From NCBI GenBank assembly GCA_910588815.1, contig CAJUQY010000003.1, positions 48,055 to 112,054 of the forward strand: a stretch of 64,000 bases of DNA. The letters run 5' to 3'. Positions within the stretch are counted from its first letter, which is position 1, and each line of letters begins with the position of its first letter. The notes under the pieces are model-generated. The model was not told the origin of the DNA, searched no databases, and saw only the letters and a program-made list of their open reading frames with translations. Position numbers and translations under genes: made by a program. Shown in pieces: positions 1-9,128 of this stretch. The stretch comes from an uncultured Lachnospiraceae bacterium (GTDB lineage: Bacteria; Bacillota; Clostridia; Lachnospirales; Lachnospiraceae).

Positions 1-2695
1 CCGAAGTGTCTTCATATATCCCAGAATTACTGATCAGCTCATACTGGCCGGAACCAAGCTCCAAGAAGAAATACCCGTTCTCATACCGGCTTTCCTGAAC
101 GCTTCCATTTACGGTCAGTCTTATATTCCCCGGGATGTTTGTCGGAAGATAGACCTTCGCCGCCGTATTTCCCGGAATCGTCAAGGTCGTTTTCAACCGC
201 CCGTCCCCCAGCATCTCATAAGACACCGCAATGCTGCCTTTCACCGTGGGCACAACGATCGAAGCAAAACGGATCCCCCCCGGCTGAAGCTTCACCTGGA
301 ACTCCTCAAAACCACCGGTTAGGGGCTTGATTCCAAACATGCCCCGGGCAAGCTGGCTGGCCGGCGCAGAGCCCCAGGGATGGGAATAGGTCATATTGGA
401 CTTATTCTCCGTATTCCACGCCTCTGTCGTGATGGTTGCGTCCATCTCATACATCATATATGCCCAGCTCCGCACGCCTTCATTCACATTGGGATTGGAC
501 ATGACTTTTCTCGCCAAAGTGCCGTTGTTGCTTTCATAAAGTCCCTGCAGCAGGAAAAACGTCCCATATACACTCATCTGTACCTGTCCGTCCCGCTCAA
601 TGGACGCCGCCATAGCATCAGCCATGGCCTGGTTTTCATAGATATCATAGGCCAGCGCATAGGCCGTCGCATGCTGTGCACTGTGCTGCACGATCCTCCC
701 GTCCGAGGTCAATCCGTCATAAAAGGTACCTGTATCCTGCCTGTACATCCTGGAAATCATGGATCTTTTGATCACGGCGGCCCGTTCTCTGTACTCCGAA
801 GCATCGGATATTTTTCCAAGCTTCCCGGCAATGAACGCCATATCCTCATAGGCGCCCACGCAGATCGCATTAAATACCGTATTATAAAAGGCATCATCAC
901 TGTAGCCGTCTCGCTCCGAAGCCGGCCAGTCGATCAAAAGCGTCTTTTTAGGACGCATCATCAACCCCAAAGAAGTATTAAAATAAGAATCTTCATACAG
1001 CTTTCCTTTCAGAAGATCATAGTTTTCTTCCAAAAAAGCGAGATCTCCCGTATAAAGATAATCCTGCCAGGCTCCCATGATACAGAATAGCTGATATTCT
1101 GCCGGCCATTGGGGATTGTTGCTGGTATAATCCAGTGAATATCTTGCCAGGCTGTAATCATCCTCAAAAGAATAGCTGGAAAGCATATTGAGCAGGACAT
1201 CGCCTTCATAGACTCCCCGCTCCCGGCTCTGGGAATCCACGTAGAGATCCTGATTCGTCGCTTTGACCGTATATTTTGTCATCCCGTAAATATCGTTCAG
1301 AACATTGTTGCTGCTGTCAAAAGAGGCTTCGTCGTCTGAAAACTCTTGGCGGAGGGCCATCCCCTGAACCATTCCCGCCGATAAAGTCACTGGACAATTA
1401 TCGATCTGAACATATCGGAATGTTTTCATTCCCACGTCCCCCAGTTCCTGAGAGCCTGCCTTGAACGTCCATAGCTCCCGGTATACATTTCCGGTCCGCA
1501 TCCGATATTTTACGGTACCGTCCGCGTTCAGCTCTTCCCCGTAAGAAACCGTGATCTGGCGCTGCGACGGGGCATTGACCGTAAGCTTCAGGCTTCCTAC
1601 GATTTCTTTTCCCATGTCTACCACGTAGGACCCGTCGGAAAGGCGTGTCACCGAAGCGGCAGGAACGGCATAACGGGTCATATTCTCCGAAGGGTACGGA
1701 GTAAGGCTTCCAGCGGAATTCAATGTATACGCCGCCGAAGCTGCCGTCCAACTTCTGTCCGAATAAGAGGTGCCGCTCCACCCATAGGGATAGAGCATCC
1801 CGTTCATATTCTGGCTGGCCGCATAGTAGTAGCTTCCGACCCCGATATTCACTCCATTGTTCCCGAATATCTGATTGCCGTCCAACGCCTTCCAGCTCCC
1901 CCGGTTTTCTCCGGAGTTCATCACCACCTCACTGGTTCCGTCAGCATAAAAAACGGTGATCTGACAGAGGAAACTGCGGAATTCTTCCGCATAACAGATC
2001 GCGCCGGCCGCATTATTCCCGGACTTCACATAATCTGTAATGTCATATGTATTATAATATAAATTTCCGTTCTTGATACGGCTAGGGCCGACACCCGCCA
2101 AACTTCCGTTGACATAGAAATCATATACATATTGATGACTTTTTTCCGGAGAGGCCGCCGTAACGCTGGCGATCACCTTCTCTATCCCCGCCTTTGCCTG
2201 AAAAGTACTGCGCAAAAAAACAAAGGCATTGCCGGAACTCCCCCAGATCCCCTGCGTACTCGTCCACTTTTCTCCCACTGCCGTAGAAAATGCCTGCGGC
2301 AAAGAAAACTCGCCGGTCAGTCCATCCTTATCCTTTGTCTGAACGCTCCAGTAATACAAGCAGTTATCCGAAAGCTTTTCAGATAAACCCGAAAGCCGGA
2401 TCCCCGTACTGCCGCTCCCACTGAGCCAGCCCGTATCATGGATATAATTCCCCGCCGTCATACCAGCTCTTGTTCTTCCGATCACGATCCGGTAAGCCGA
2501 CTGCTTTTCCCCGCTGTCTTTATCCACAAAAGCCCAGGAAAAACGGATGTCTTCCCTGGGAACGCCGAACGGATCTTCCAATAAGTTGATCTTTAAATTT
2601 TCAGGAGCCTCCGGCGCATTTCCTGCGGCCCTGGCTCCGAAGGGAACCAAAGCCGCAAGCAGCAGTACGCCGAGCCATATTTTTTTTAGCCTCAT
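1..2695 (-). CDS. Secreted GH78 alpha-L-rhamnosidase (C-terminus beyond left edge)
   Basis: The frame is open for 898 codons from an ATG at 2695 to the left edge, so the protein is incomplete at its C-terminus. Residues 1-24 form a signal peptide (MRLKKIWLGVLLLAALVPFG, then ARA-AG). An Ig-like N-terminal part (APENLKINLLEDPFG) is followed by the typical bacterial rhamnosidase layout: jelly-roll N-domain, (alpha/alpha)6 barrel and C-terminal beta domain. DSQSRERGVYEGD at about 487-499 matches the GH78 acidic motif, and E758 in TITTEAWNTEN is the likely general base. Family members release terminal alpha-L-rhamnose by inversion. The ATG has AACAGG upstream and lies 27 nt after the GH25 gene, so the two may be co-transcribed. 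Target (own rhamnan or dietary glycan) is inferred only. Confidence 0.85.
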   Translation of the reverse strand, partial: MRLKKIWLGVLLLAALVPFGARAAGNAPEAPENLKINLLEDPFGVPREDIRFSWAFVDKDSGEKQSAYRIVIGRTRAGMTAGNYIHDTGWLSGSGSTGIRLSGLSEKLSDNCLYYWSVQTKDKDGLTGEFSLPQAFSTAVGEKWTSTQGIWGSSGNAFVFLRSTFQAKAGIEKVIASVTAASPEKSHQYVYDFYVNGSLAGVGPSRIKNGNLYYNTYDITDYVKSGNNAAGAICYAEEFRSFLCQITVFYADGTSEVVMNSGENRGSWKALDGNQIFGNNGVNIGVGSYYYAASQNMNGMLYPYGWSGTSYSDRSWTAASAAYTLNSAGSLTPYPSENMTRYAVPAASVTRLSDGSYVVDMGKEIVGSLKLTVNAPSQRQITVSYGEELNADGTVKYRMRTGNVYRELWTFKAGSQELGDVGMKTFRYVQIDNCPVTLSAGMVQGMALRQEFSDDEASFDSSNNVLNDIYGMTKYTVKATNQDLYVDSQSRERGVYEGDVLLNMLSSYSFEDDYSLARYSLDYTSNNPQWPAEYQLFCIMGAWQDYLYTGDLAFLEENYDLLKGKLYEDSYFNTSLGLMMRPKKTLLIDWPASERDGYSDDAFYNTVFNAICVGAYEDMAFIAGKLGKISDASEYRERAAVIKRSMISRMYRQDTGTFYDGLTSDGRIVQHSAQHATAYALAYDIYENQAMADAMAASIERDGQVQMSVYGTFFLLQGLYESNNGTLARKVMSNPNVNEGVRSWAYMMYEMDATITTEAWNTENKSNMTYSHPWGSAPASQLARGMFGIKPLTGGFEEFQVKLQPGGIRFASIVVPTVKGSIAVSYEMLGDGRLKTTLTIPGNTAAKVYLPTNIPGNIRLTVNGSVQESRYENGYFFLELGSGQYELISNSGIYEDTS

Positions 2696-2722
2696 ATTTT
2701 ATACCTGTTCTATTTTTCGATA

Positions 2723-4660
2723 TCAATAAATTTTATAACACAGATCCAGATCGACATTTCCCGGAATTCCTTTTACCCGTCCCTTCTCTGTATACTGCCA
2801 CATCTGCACGTTGGTAAGGCCGGTATAGCCGTTCCCCTCATATCCGGTATCTTTCACCATCGCCCTGGTATCCGCATCGTTAAACTGCAGATATGGCTCA
2901 AGAAGATCCCAGCGATACCTGGCAAGCCAGATTTCATAAGCAGATGCAATCTGATCGTAATCAAAGACCCGTTTCAGCTTGCTGGGGCTTCCGTAAACCA
3001 TCGCTTTATAACCGGCCGCCTGCAGTACAGAACAGAACTCCCGGGCCATGGCCATATTATTTAATTTGGCTGCCGTCGTCATATGCTCTTCCTCTTCCAG
3101 GTCAAATACAATGGGATACGTCACCTGGTATCCTTTCAAAAGGCTCACTGCAAACTCCGCCTCTGCCCTTGCTTCCTCCGGAGTAGAAGCATAGCAATAC
3201 ACGTATCCGCCGATAGGAATCCCGTTTGCCATAGCTCCCTGCGCATTTCTGCGGAAATATCGGTCCTCCATCAAAGTCCCGCCCGTCGGCTGTGTATTTT
3301 TCTGAGTGATCCGAAGCATGGCAAATTCCACGCCGTCTGCCTTTGCGCTCTGCCAGTTGACACTTCCCTGATATGCTGAAACGTCAACTCCCCAAAATTC
3401 CGCTTTATATTTGTGATATGTGTTTATTGTAGAGCCGGGCGCCGCCCCGCCTTTCTCCACCAAAACAATCTCAATGGCCTCCAGGCGTTTGGCATACCCC
3501 TCACTTCCGACAGGATCGCCATTCTTGCCCCAGCCTGTCCAGCCAAAGGTCTGACAATGGACTCGGTAATAAATATCGTAGACGTCTGCCATCGCTCCGG
3601 TCAGACGGATCTCAATGGCTTCCAGGCGCTTCGCTTCTCCGGTCGTTCCGGAAAGCTGCGAAGCCTTCACCCAGTCCTGCCAGCCATAGGTCTGCACATG
3701 GGTCCGGTATTCCACACTTCCTTCTATGAAGGAATGGTTCTCCAGATACATCTTTATTCCTTCCAGACGCTTCGCCTCCCCGGTCGTCCCGCTCGTCTCG
3801 CCGTTGGAGCTTGCCGCCTGCCAGCCATAGGTCTGCACATGAGTCTGATATGTAATCTTCAGATTCTCTTTATAGGCCCCGTCCAGGGAACCCGGCGCCG
3901 GTCCGTCTTTTTCTACCAGAAGGATCTGAATGGCCTCCAGACGCTTCGCATAGCCCTCACTTCCTGCAGGCGCGCCGTTTTTCGCCCATCCAAGCCAGCC
4001 ATAAGTCTGACAGTGGACGCGGTAATAAATATCATATCTCCCTGCCATTTCCCCGGTCAAACGGATCTGGATAGCCTCCAGACGTTTCGCCTCCCCGGTC
4101 GTCCCGCTTTCTTTATCTCCCTCTACCCAGTCCCGCCAGCCATAAGTCTGCACATGGGTCCGGTACTCTACACCGCCGGATACCGGAACATTGTCAAGCC
4201 AGATCTTAATGGCCTCCAGACGCTTCGCCTCATTGGTAGTCCCATTTTCCGCTCCATTGGATGAGGGCGTCTGCCAGCCATAAGTCTGTACATGGGTCTG
4301 GTATGAAATCACAGGAACCGCCGCACCGTACAGATCCACGTTTTCTGAAGATGTCTCCATGTCCTCTTCAGGCCCTTCCGGTTCCTGTACCGTCATGAGT
4401 TCAGTCTCTTCAGCGTCCTTTGCCGTCATCTCTGTTTCCGGCTCAGTACCGGCAGACTCTGTCACCGGCTCAGTATCCTGTGACTCCGTCGTCTCCGATA
4501 TCCCGGAAGTCGGTTCCTCCTCCGCTGTCTCCAATCTTTCTGTATCTGCTATAATTGTCTCCGAAGCTGCCGCCGCCCCCAAAGGCTGTACCAGCATGGA
4601 CAAAGAAAGCATCAGCCCTAATACCGCCTTGATCCAATTTTTCCAGTTCCTTGATTTCAC
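2723..4660 (-). CDS. Secreted GH25 muramidase with six ChW repeats
   Basis: 645 aa from a GTG start at 4660, chosen because GGAGGG lies 7 nt upstream and the protein then begins with a signal peptide (about 1-33). An acidic Glu/Thr/Ser-rich spacer (about 34-112) is followed by six ChW repeats in two triplets (about 115-415), with the pattern YxTHVQTYGWx...GTTGEAKRLEAIxI. Residues about 422-645 are a GH25 lysozyme domain: FWGVDVSAYQG at its start and VFDLEEE, holding the Asp-x-Glu catalytic pair. Family enzymes cut the MurNAc-GlcNAc bond of peptidoglycan. ChW repeats are thought to attach to the cell surface; their ligand is not established. A promoter lies just upstream. Confidence 0.9.
   Translation of the reverse strand: MKSRNWKNWIKAVLGLMLSLSMLVQPLGAAAASETIIADTERLETAEEEPTSGISETTESQDTEPVTESAGTEPETEMTAKDAEETELMTVQEPEGPEEDMETSSENVDLYGAAVPVISYQTHVQTYGWQTPSSNGAENGTTNEAKRLEAIKIWLDNVPVSGGVEYRTHVQTYGWRDWVEGDKESGTTGEAKRLEAIQIRLTGEMAGRYDIYYRVHCQTYGWLGWAKNGAPAGSEGYAKRLEAIQILLVEKDGPAPGSLDGAYKENLKITYQTHVQTYGWQAASSNGETSGTTGEAKRLEGIKMYLENHSFIEGSVEYRTHVQTYGWQDWVKASQLSGTTGEAKRLEAIEIRLTGAMADVYDIYYRVHCQTFGWTGWGKNGDPVGSEGYAKRLEAIEIVLVEKGGAAPGSTINTYHKYKAEFWGVDVSAYQGSVNWQSAKADGVEFAMLRITQKNTQPTGGTLMEDRYFRRNAQGAMANGIPIGGYVYCYASTPEEARAEAEFAVSLLKGYQVTYPIVFDLEEEEHMTTAAKLNNMAMAREFCSVLQAAGYKAMVYGSPSKLKRVFDYDQIASAYEIWLARYRWDLLEPYLQFNDADTRAMVKDTGYEGNGYTGLTNVQMWQYTEKGRVKGIPGNVDLDLCYKIY
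3430..4310 (-). repeat. ChW repeat array, two triplets, in the GH25 gene
   Basis: Six tandem units of about 43-50 codons. They group as two triplets: the third unit in each begins with DIYYRVHCQT and ends with a KGGAAPGS-type linker. The DNA is itself repetitive, so recombination between units is possible. Confidence 0.85.
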
Positions 4661-4707
4661 TATTGTCCCTCCATCATGCAAATTTTCTTCCAATGTCACA
4701 TTTTATT

Positions 4708-4736
4708 ATTATAGCGGCAAACGGCCTATCTTGCAA
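4708..4736 (-). promoter_or_regulatory. Sigma-A-type promoter for the GH25 gene
   Basis: On the minus strand, -35 TTGCAA (4731-4736) and -10 TATAAT (4708-4713) are separated by exactly 17 bp. The site lies about 50 nt upstream of the GTG start and downstream of the terminator of the preceding gene. Confidence 0.7.
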
Positions 4737-4779
4737 TCCCAAAAAAATTCCAGACCTTTTGCCGTAGCTTCTATAATAG

Positions 4780-4818
4780 AAAAATCGCTGCCAAAGGAAT
4801 ACTCCATGTGACAGCGAT
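4780..4818 (-). terminator. Rho-independent terminator after the L,D-transpeptidase gene
   Basis: On the minus strand ATCGCTGTCA (4818-4809) pairs with TGGCAGCGAT (4793-4784), one G-U pair included, around a 15-nt loop. TTTTCTATT follows directly. It starts 19 nt after the stop codon at 4837. Confidence 0.75.
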
Positions 4819-4836
4819 CTCATTAAACAACCACAA

Positions 4837-6774
4837 TTATAGATTCGGATCGGTCGGATCCCATCTCTGATTTTCCGGAATCGGCGTAAAGGTCGGTCTG
4901 TCGAAAGGGCCTGGATTGGCATCATTGTATACCGTCACCAATGTTCCGACCGGACATCTACTATAAAGCCAGTAAGCTTCCCCACAGAACAAACGGATAC
5001 ATCCGGCAGAACGCACGACACCCATCCCATTATAGCCTAGCGTAAGCATCGTCCTGATATTTCTCGACTCGTAAGTGACTGAATGGAAAAGAACCCCGGG
5101 GGCAGATGTCAGTCTGGTGGCATACTGTGCCTCAGTACCGTTAAACATGCTCTGCCACCGATATTTTCCCAACGTCGGGCGAGTCCCCAGTGGAGTATCG
5201 TCTCCCGTCGAGCAAAGCATTGCCTTCACCGGAATGATGTAACCATTAGCTCCGTCCTGTGCATAGATTGTCACACAATTCGCCTCCTTGTTTACCTTAA
5301 TATGATAGGAGGACTGAGGGCCAATGATCCCATCCACATTCTGGCACAGAGAACCGTCGCCGTTAAAATAGTATTTTAAACCTCCGATATAGCGCCAGCC
5401 CGTCACCGGCAGCCCATTGACCAAGTAATATCTTTTTCCATCCTTCCTTGTCCAACCGGTTGCGCCGCCACGGACACCATTTGCCGAGTAATATATATTT
5501 TGATTTCCAATCTTGTAAAAACCCGGGCCGGAATATGCATGATAAGCTGTCCCTCCAAGCGATACCGGAACAGAGCCTCCCTTGGCCCCGAGTCTGATCT
5601 CAATAGCCTCTACCCGAAGTGCCAGGCCGCTGGTTCCGGCCATCTCACCATTTTTGGCCCAGCCAAGCCAGCCATATCCCTGCACGTGCAGGCGATAATA
5701 GACATCGCACACCTTTTCCAGATCTCCGGTCAGCCTGACCTGAAGAGCCTCCAGGCGCTTTGCCTCTCCCGATGATCCGTTTAAGGTTCCGTCACCGGTC
5801 CAGCCGCGCCAGCCATAAGTCTGTACATGAGTCCGATATTCCATGTTTCCAGACAGCTTATGATCTCCGGTCAGCTTCACTGCCAGAGACTCCATCCGCT
5901 TGCTTTTGCCGGTCACGCCTGCTGTCTGTCCGTTGGCAACCCAATCCATAGTCCCATACGTCTGCTGATGTACCCGATAAGTCACTCCTGGAAGATTTGC
6001 ATAAGAACTCTGTGCACTTCCCACAGGTGCCGGAGCCGCTTCCCCTTTTCTCACCAGTACGATCTTGATCGCTTCCAGACGCTTTGCCAGGCCGCTGGTT
6101 CCGGCCATTTCTCCGTTTTTAGCCCAATTCAGCCATCCGAGCTTCTCTACATGGACACAATAATAGATGTCGTATTTTTCCGCCAGTTCTCCGGTCAGTT
6201 CAATCCGGATACCTTCCAGGCGTTTTGCTTCTCCGATCGATCCATTATCACCTCCGTTATAGGACCAGTCGCGCCAGCCATAAGTCTGCACATGGGTCCG
6301 ATACCGGACATCACCGCTTAACTCCGTATTCTTAACGCGGATCCTGATACATTCTAATCGTTTCGCTTCTCCGGTCGTCCCGGCATCCCTGCCGTTCTCC
6401 ACCCATCCTTGTTTCCAGCCATAGGTCTGCACATGAGTCTGATATTCAATGTCCGGTACAGGTTCCGTAGTCGCCTCTGTTTCGTCATCCGTTCCGAAGA
6501 GCGGGATGCTTTCTGTTTCTGCAGACTCTCCGCTTTCTGTTTCTGCAGACTCTCCGCTCTCTGTCAGCGCTTCCTCTTCCGGTGCTGCTTCTGTCTCAAC
6601 TGGTACTTCTGTTTCTCCCTCGCTCTCCGCGGATGTCTCAGAAAAAAAAGTCTCCGTGTCTCCCTCATTCTCTGAAACATCTGTCGCCGCAACAGACAAT
6701 GCCTGACAAAGCACAAATACGCAAATCAGCAAAAATGCTGTCAGCCTGTAACTTCTTTCCCTCATCCTTTTCAT
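4837..6774 (-). CDS. Secreted L,D-transpeptidase (YkuD) with six ChW repeats
   Basis: 645 aa. Signal peptide about 1-30, Glu/Ser/Thr-rich spacer to about 105, then six ChW repeats in two triplets (about 108-400). Next comes a short aromatic cell-wall-binding-type segment (GWTRKDGKRYYLVNG, GWRYIGGLKYYFNGDGS; about 430-480). The C-terminal YkuD domain (about 486-645) carries His564 in VLFHS and Cys592 in VVRSAGCIRL, the family catalytic signature. Family enzymes form 3-3 crosslinks in peptidoglycan or attach proteins to it. AGAGGT lies 7 nt before the ATG. The gene follows the kinase-like gene by 122 nt and ends at a clear terminator. Confidence 0.9.
   Translation of the reverse strand: MKRMRERSYRLTAFLLICVFVLCQALSVAATDVSENEGDTETFFSETSAESEGETEVPVETEAAPEEEALTESGESAETESGESAETESIPLFGTDDETEATTEPVPDIEYQTHVQTYGWKQGWVENGRDAGTTGEAKRLECIRIRVKNTELSGDVRYRTHVQTYGWRDWSYNGGDNGSIGEAKRLEGIRIELTGELAEKYDIYYCVHVEKLGWLNWAKNGEMAGTSGLAKRLEAIKIVLVRKGEAAPAPVGSAQSSYANLPGVTYRVHQQTYGTMDWVANGQTAGVTGKSKRMESLAVKLTGDHKLSGNMEYRTHVQTYGWRGWTGDGTLNGSSGEAKRLEALQVRLTGDLEKVCDVYYRLHVQGYGWLGWAKNGEMAGTSGLALRVEAIEIRLGAKGGSVPVSLGGTAYHAYSGPGFYKIGNQNIYYSANGVRGGATGWTRKDGKRYYLVNGLPVTGWRYIGGLKYYFNGDGSLCQNVDGIIGPQSSYHIKVNKEANCVTIYAQDGANGYIIPVKAMLCSTGDDTPLGTRPTLGKYRWQSMFNGTEAQYATRLTSAPGVLFHSVTYESRNIRTMLTLGYNGMGVVRSAGCIRLFCGEAYWLYSRCPVGTLVTVYNDANPGPFDRPTFTPIPENQRWDPTDPNL
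5590..6460 (-). repeat. ChW repeat array, two triplets, in the YkuD gene
   Basis: Six units. Third-position units begin DIYYCVHVEKLGW and DVYYRLHVQGYGW and are followed by VRKGEAAPAPV or GAKGGSVPVS linkers. The fourth unit is the most divergent: YGTMDW replaces the usual YGWxxW. Confidence 0.85.
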
Positions 6775-6896
6775 AATTTTACCTCTTTTCCCATAAAATC
6801 ACTGTATTTTAGTATATAACATTTCTCTTTGAATATCCAGCCTCAATTCCGAAAAATATTCTTAACTTCTGTAAACTATTCGCAACACCTCGTATT

Positions 6897-8204
6897 TCAA
6901 CGCCGCCTTAAAATTTTTTTCACTTTTTCATAGATACGCCACAAACGTTTACTGTGCAGCTGGTCAATATACTGCTGTGCCTGATCTTTTTCTGCCGCCA
7001 ATCTGGAATTCAGAAGAACCTGTCCGGCGAGCTCTTCCTCCAATTTTTCATAATTCCCGGTCAGCGCCGCCACGTCTTTTTTCCATTCTTCTGTCAGTTC
7101 AAGTACAGAAAATTTCACCTGGAGCACTTTTACATCTTCAACGGAAGCCACAAAGATCTGAGGATCCTCCGTTCCAAAAATATAAGTACCGCCGTTCAGG
7201 ACCAGGCCATTGCATTTACTGCATTCCAGCTGCCTGTTATCTCCCCAGACATACAGTCCTTTTATGATGACCGCTGAGGCCGCCGGGTCGATCCGTACCT
7301 TTTTTACCCCCTTCGGCAGTTCTAATTCCAGCTCAATCTCTTTCTTTGAATAAAAATATCCTTTCTTGACAGAAGTCTCTTCAGAGAACCCTTCTCCGCA
7401 GTCAATATAGATCTGCACGAAGTCCATATCCCGATTGGGCTGCATTCCCCGCGCATTGACATAGAGCTTCAGCATCTCTTTCTTCAGTTCTGCCATGGTA
7501 TGCTTTTTTCCCGCCACATGCCGCTGAAAGGCATGTTCCATCTCCGCATAGGTCTGAAGCTTTTCAGCCGGGATCCCAAGCAGTTGAAATAACTGAAAAC
7601 TAATCAGGGCATTTCTTTTCGTACTGCTATACAGATAGTAATGAATCGCCCTGTAGAGGATAAACTCAACCGGTACAGGAAAATCCATGACCCACTCATA
7701 ATCAATGACTGTCCACGTTTCTCCCATGACCACATTTCCGAAGATCAGGTCGATATTGGAGACCTTCAAAGACTCAGCGTCAGTAAACAGGGTCTTTTCT
7801 CCAAATATTCTATCAAACTCCTCCGTATACCGAAAGGGAATATTATCCGGAAGCCCATATAAAATTTCTTTATATCGCTTTATCTCTTCGACAATATCCA
7901 GATATCGTCCCTGAATATAGAGACTGTCAAGATATTGCTCAAAAGTTTCTCCCTCTACAAACTCCAGCTGCACTCCATCAGCCGTTTTTTTGCATTTATT
8001 CGGTGTAAACAGAGTCCCCTCATAGCTTTCCCGCATCTTTAAATAATGCCGGTGGATATCCTCCACATGCTTCTCTGCCGCAGGTCCCAGGGGAGATTTT
8101 TGTACTGTTCTCTGGCCGTTCTCATCCTGATAGATCGCTGTTTTGATCTGAAACTGTTCTGCCCTGTCATTGGAATATTTACAATATATCGGATTCATGA
8201 TCAT
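6897..8204 (-). CDS. Kinase-like protein with beta domain and C-terminal coiled coil (WbdD-like second half)
   Basis: 435 aa. Residues about 20-250 read as a small APH/protein-kinase-like fold: Lys36 (TVQKSPL), Glu44 (AAEKHVEDI), a hinge-like LEFVEGETFEQYL, then Asp152 and Asn157 in SNIDLIFGN and Asp168 in VIDYEW, matching the HxDxxxxN and DFG positions. Residues about 262-365 form a beta-rich domain (IDCGEGFSE, VRIDPAASA) also present at the end of the RgpF protein at 22514-24703. About 370-417 is a heptad-like Leu/Glu/Lys coiled coil and the end is basic. Its ATG overlaps the methyltransferase stop (ATGA). In E. coli WbdD a methyltransferase, kinase and coiled coil in one chain cap O-antigen and set its length; this pair looks like a split form. 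Phosphotransfer is inferred. Confidence 0.7.
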   Translation of the reverse strand: MIMNPIYCKYSNDRAEQFQIKTAIYQDENGQRTVQKSPLGPAAEKHVEDIHRHYLKMRESYEGTLFTPNKCKKTADGVQLEFVEGETFEQYLDSLYIQGRYLDIVEEIKRYKEILYGLPDNIPFRYTEEFDRIFGEKTLFTDAESLKVSNIDLIFGNVVMGETWTVIDYEWVMDFPVPVEFILYRAIHYYLYSSTKRNALISFQLFQLLGIPAEKLQTYAEMEHAFQRHVAGKKHTMAELKKEMLKLYVNARGMQPNRDMDFVQIYIDCGEGFSEETSVKKGYFYSKKEIELELELPKGVKKVRIDPAASAVIIKGLYVWGDNRQLECSKCNGLVLNGGTYIFGTEDPQIFVASVEDVKVLQVKFSVLELTEEWKKDVAALTGNYEKLEEELAGQVLLNSRLAAEKDQAQQYIDQLHSKRLWRIYEKVKKILRRR

Positions 8205-9118
8205 TTCCCCTCCCTGACGATCAGCAAAAATGAATTTGAATATACCGGGAACAGGTTTTCTTCTATGATCGTATCAAACACCTTCGACTCATCAAAAGTC
8301 AGAAGCCTCTCCGCATCAAAATTATTAAAATTATTATTCAGTTCACCAATCTGAGGCAGATATTCGTCAGAATAGATACAAGTCGGAAACTTGTAGTCCG
8401 GATAAGGGTAATACCATTTCTCCACTTTGCAGCCGCAGCGTTTTATGACCTCCTCCAGACCGTTTTTTGTGAATGTTCTCGCACTTTTTGTATTCCAATA
8501 CCCTTCAATCCCCTCGTATACGATCTGTCCATGATCCTCCACGCACCCTGCCCAGTATTTAAGGCCGAATTTATTCTCTATGGCTATGACCATCCTTCCG
8601 CCCGGTTTCAGATGCTCTTTTAATGAGACCAGAAAATCCTCATAAGGGTTTTCTGTCCCCATATAATTGATCGCATATTCAAAGACCCCGATCAGAGTGA
8701 TCATATCATACTTTTCTGTCAGATGTTCCGAGATATCCCGGTAATTTCCTAAAATAATCTCAAGATTATCTGCATCTTTGTGGCGGTGGGCATTGATCAG
8801 CGAACGTTTTTTAGAAAGATCAATACATGTCACCTTCCCGTATTTTTCCGCAAGCTTTCCCGTGACCGCTCCGCACCCGGCCCCCACCTCAAGTACAGAG
8901 GCTTCCTTATCACTTTCCATCCAATCGATAATATTCTCCCGGTTGGCCGACAGATGATAGAGAACTGCCCATTCCTGTTTTTCTTTTATAATCTCTTCGT
9001 ATTCTGACACCTCGTGATTCTTCACGATTTCAAGCAGTTCATCCTCCGCCCCGTCCGCATACAGCTCTCTTCCCAAATAAAATCGATCTTCAATTTTTAC
9101 TTTTCCAATGGTCTCCAT
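8201..9118 (-). CDS. SAM-dependent methyltransferase, probable polysaccharide chain terminator
   Basis: 305 aa class I methyltransferase. Motif I is VLEVGAGCG at about 75-83, followed by the acidic residue after strand 2 (VTCIDLSK) and DMITLIGVFEYA. AAGGAG sits 7 nt before the ATG. It starts 10 nt after wzt and overlaps the kinase-like gene by 4 nt, so translation of the pair is probably coupled. The neighbours suggest that it methylates the non-reducing end of a glycan, or a phosphate placed there by the kinase-like protein, as WbdD does. The acceptor cannot be read from sequence. Confidence 0.75.
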   Translation of the reverse strand: METIGKVKIEDRFYLGRELYADGAEDELLEIVKNHEVSEYEEIIKEKQEWAVLYHLSANRENIIDWMESDKEASVLEVGAGCGAVTGKLAEKYGKVTCIDLSKKRSLINAHRHKDADNLEIILGNYRDISEHLTEKYDMITLIGVFEYAINYMGTENPYEDFLVSLKEHLKPGGRMVIAIENKFGLKYWAGCVEDHGQIVYEGIEGYWNTKSARTFTKNGLEEVIKRCGCKVEKWYYPYPDYKFPTCIYSDEYLPQIGELNNNFNNFDAERLLTFDESKVFDTIIEENLFPVYSNSFLLIVREGK

Positions 9119-9128
9119 ATCCCGCTCC

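Noticed and set aside
380..1090. 236-codon plus-strand frame in the first kilobase
   Set aside because: Opposite a continuous GH78 frame with signal peptide and catalytic motifs.
3413..4264. Long plus-strand open frames opposite the ChW arrays (also near 5827-6321, 12152-12577, 13941-14933)
   Set aside because: They arise because the ChW codons repeat; no ribosome sites, and the minus strand encodes complete secreted proteins.
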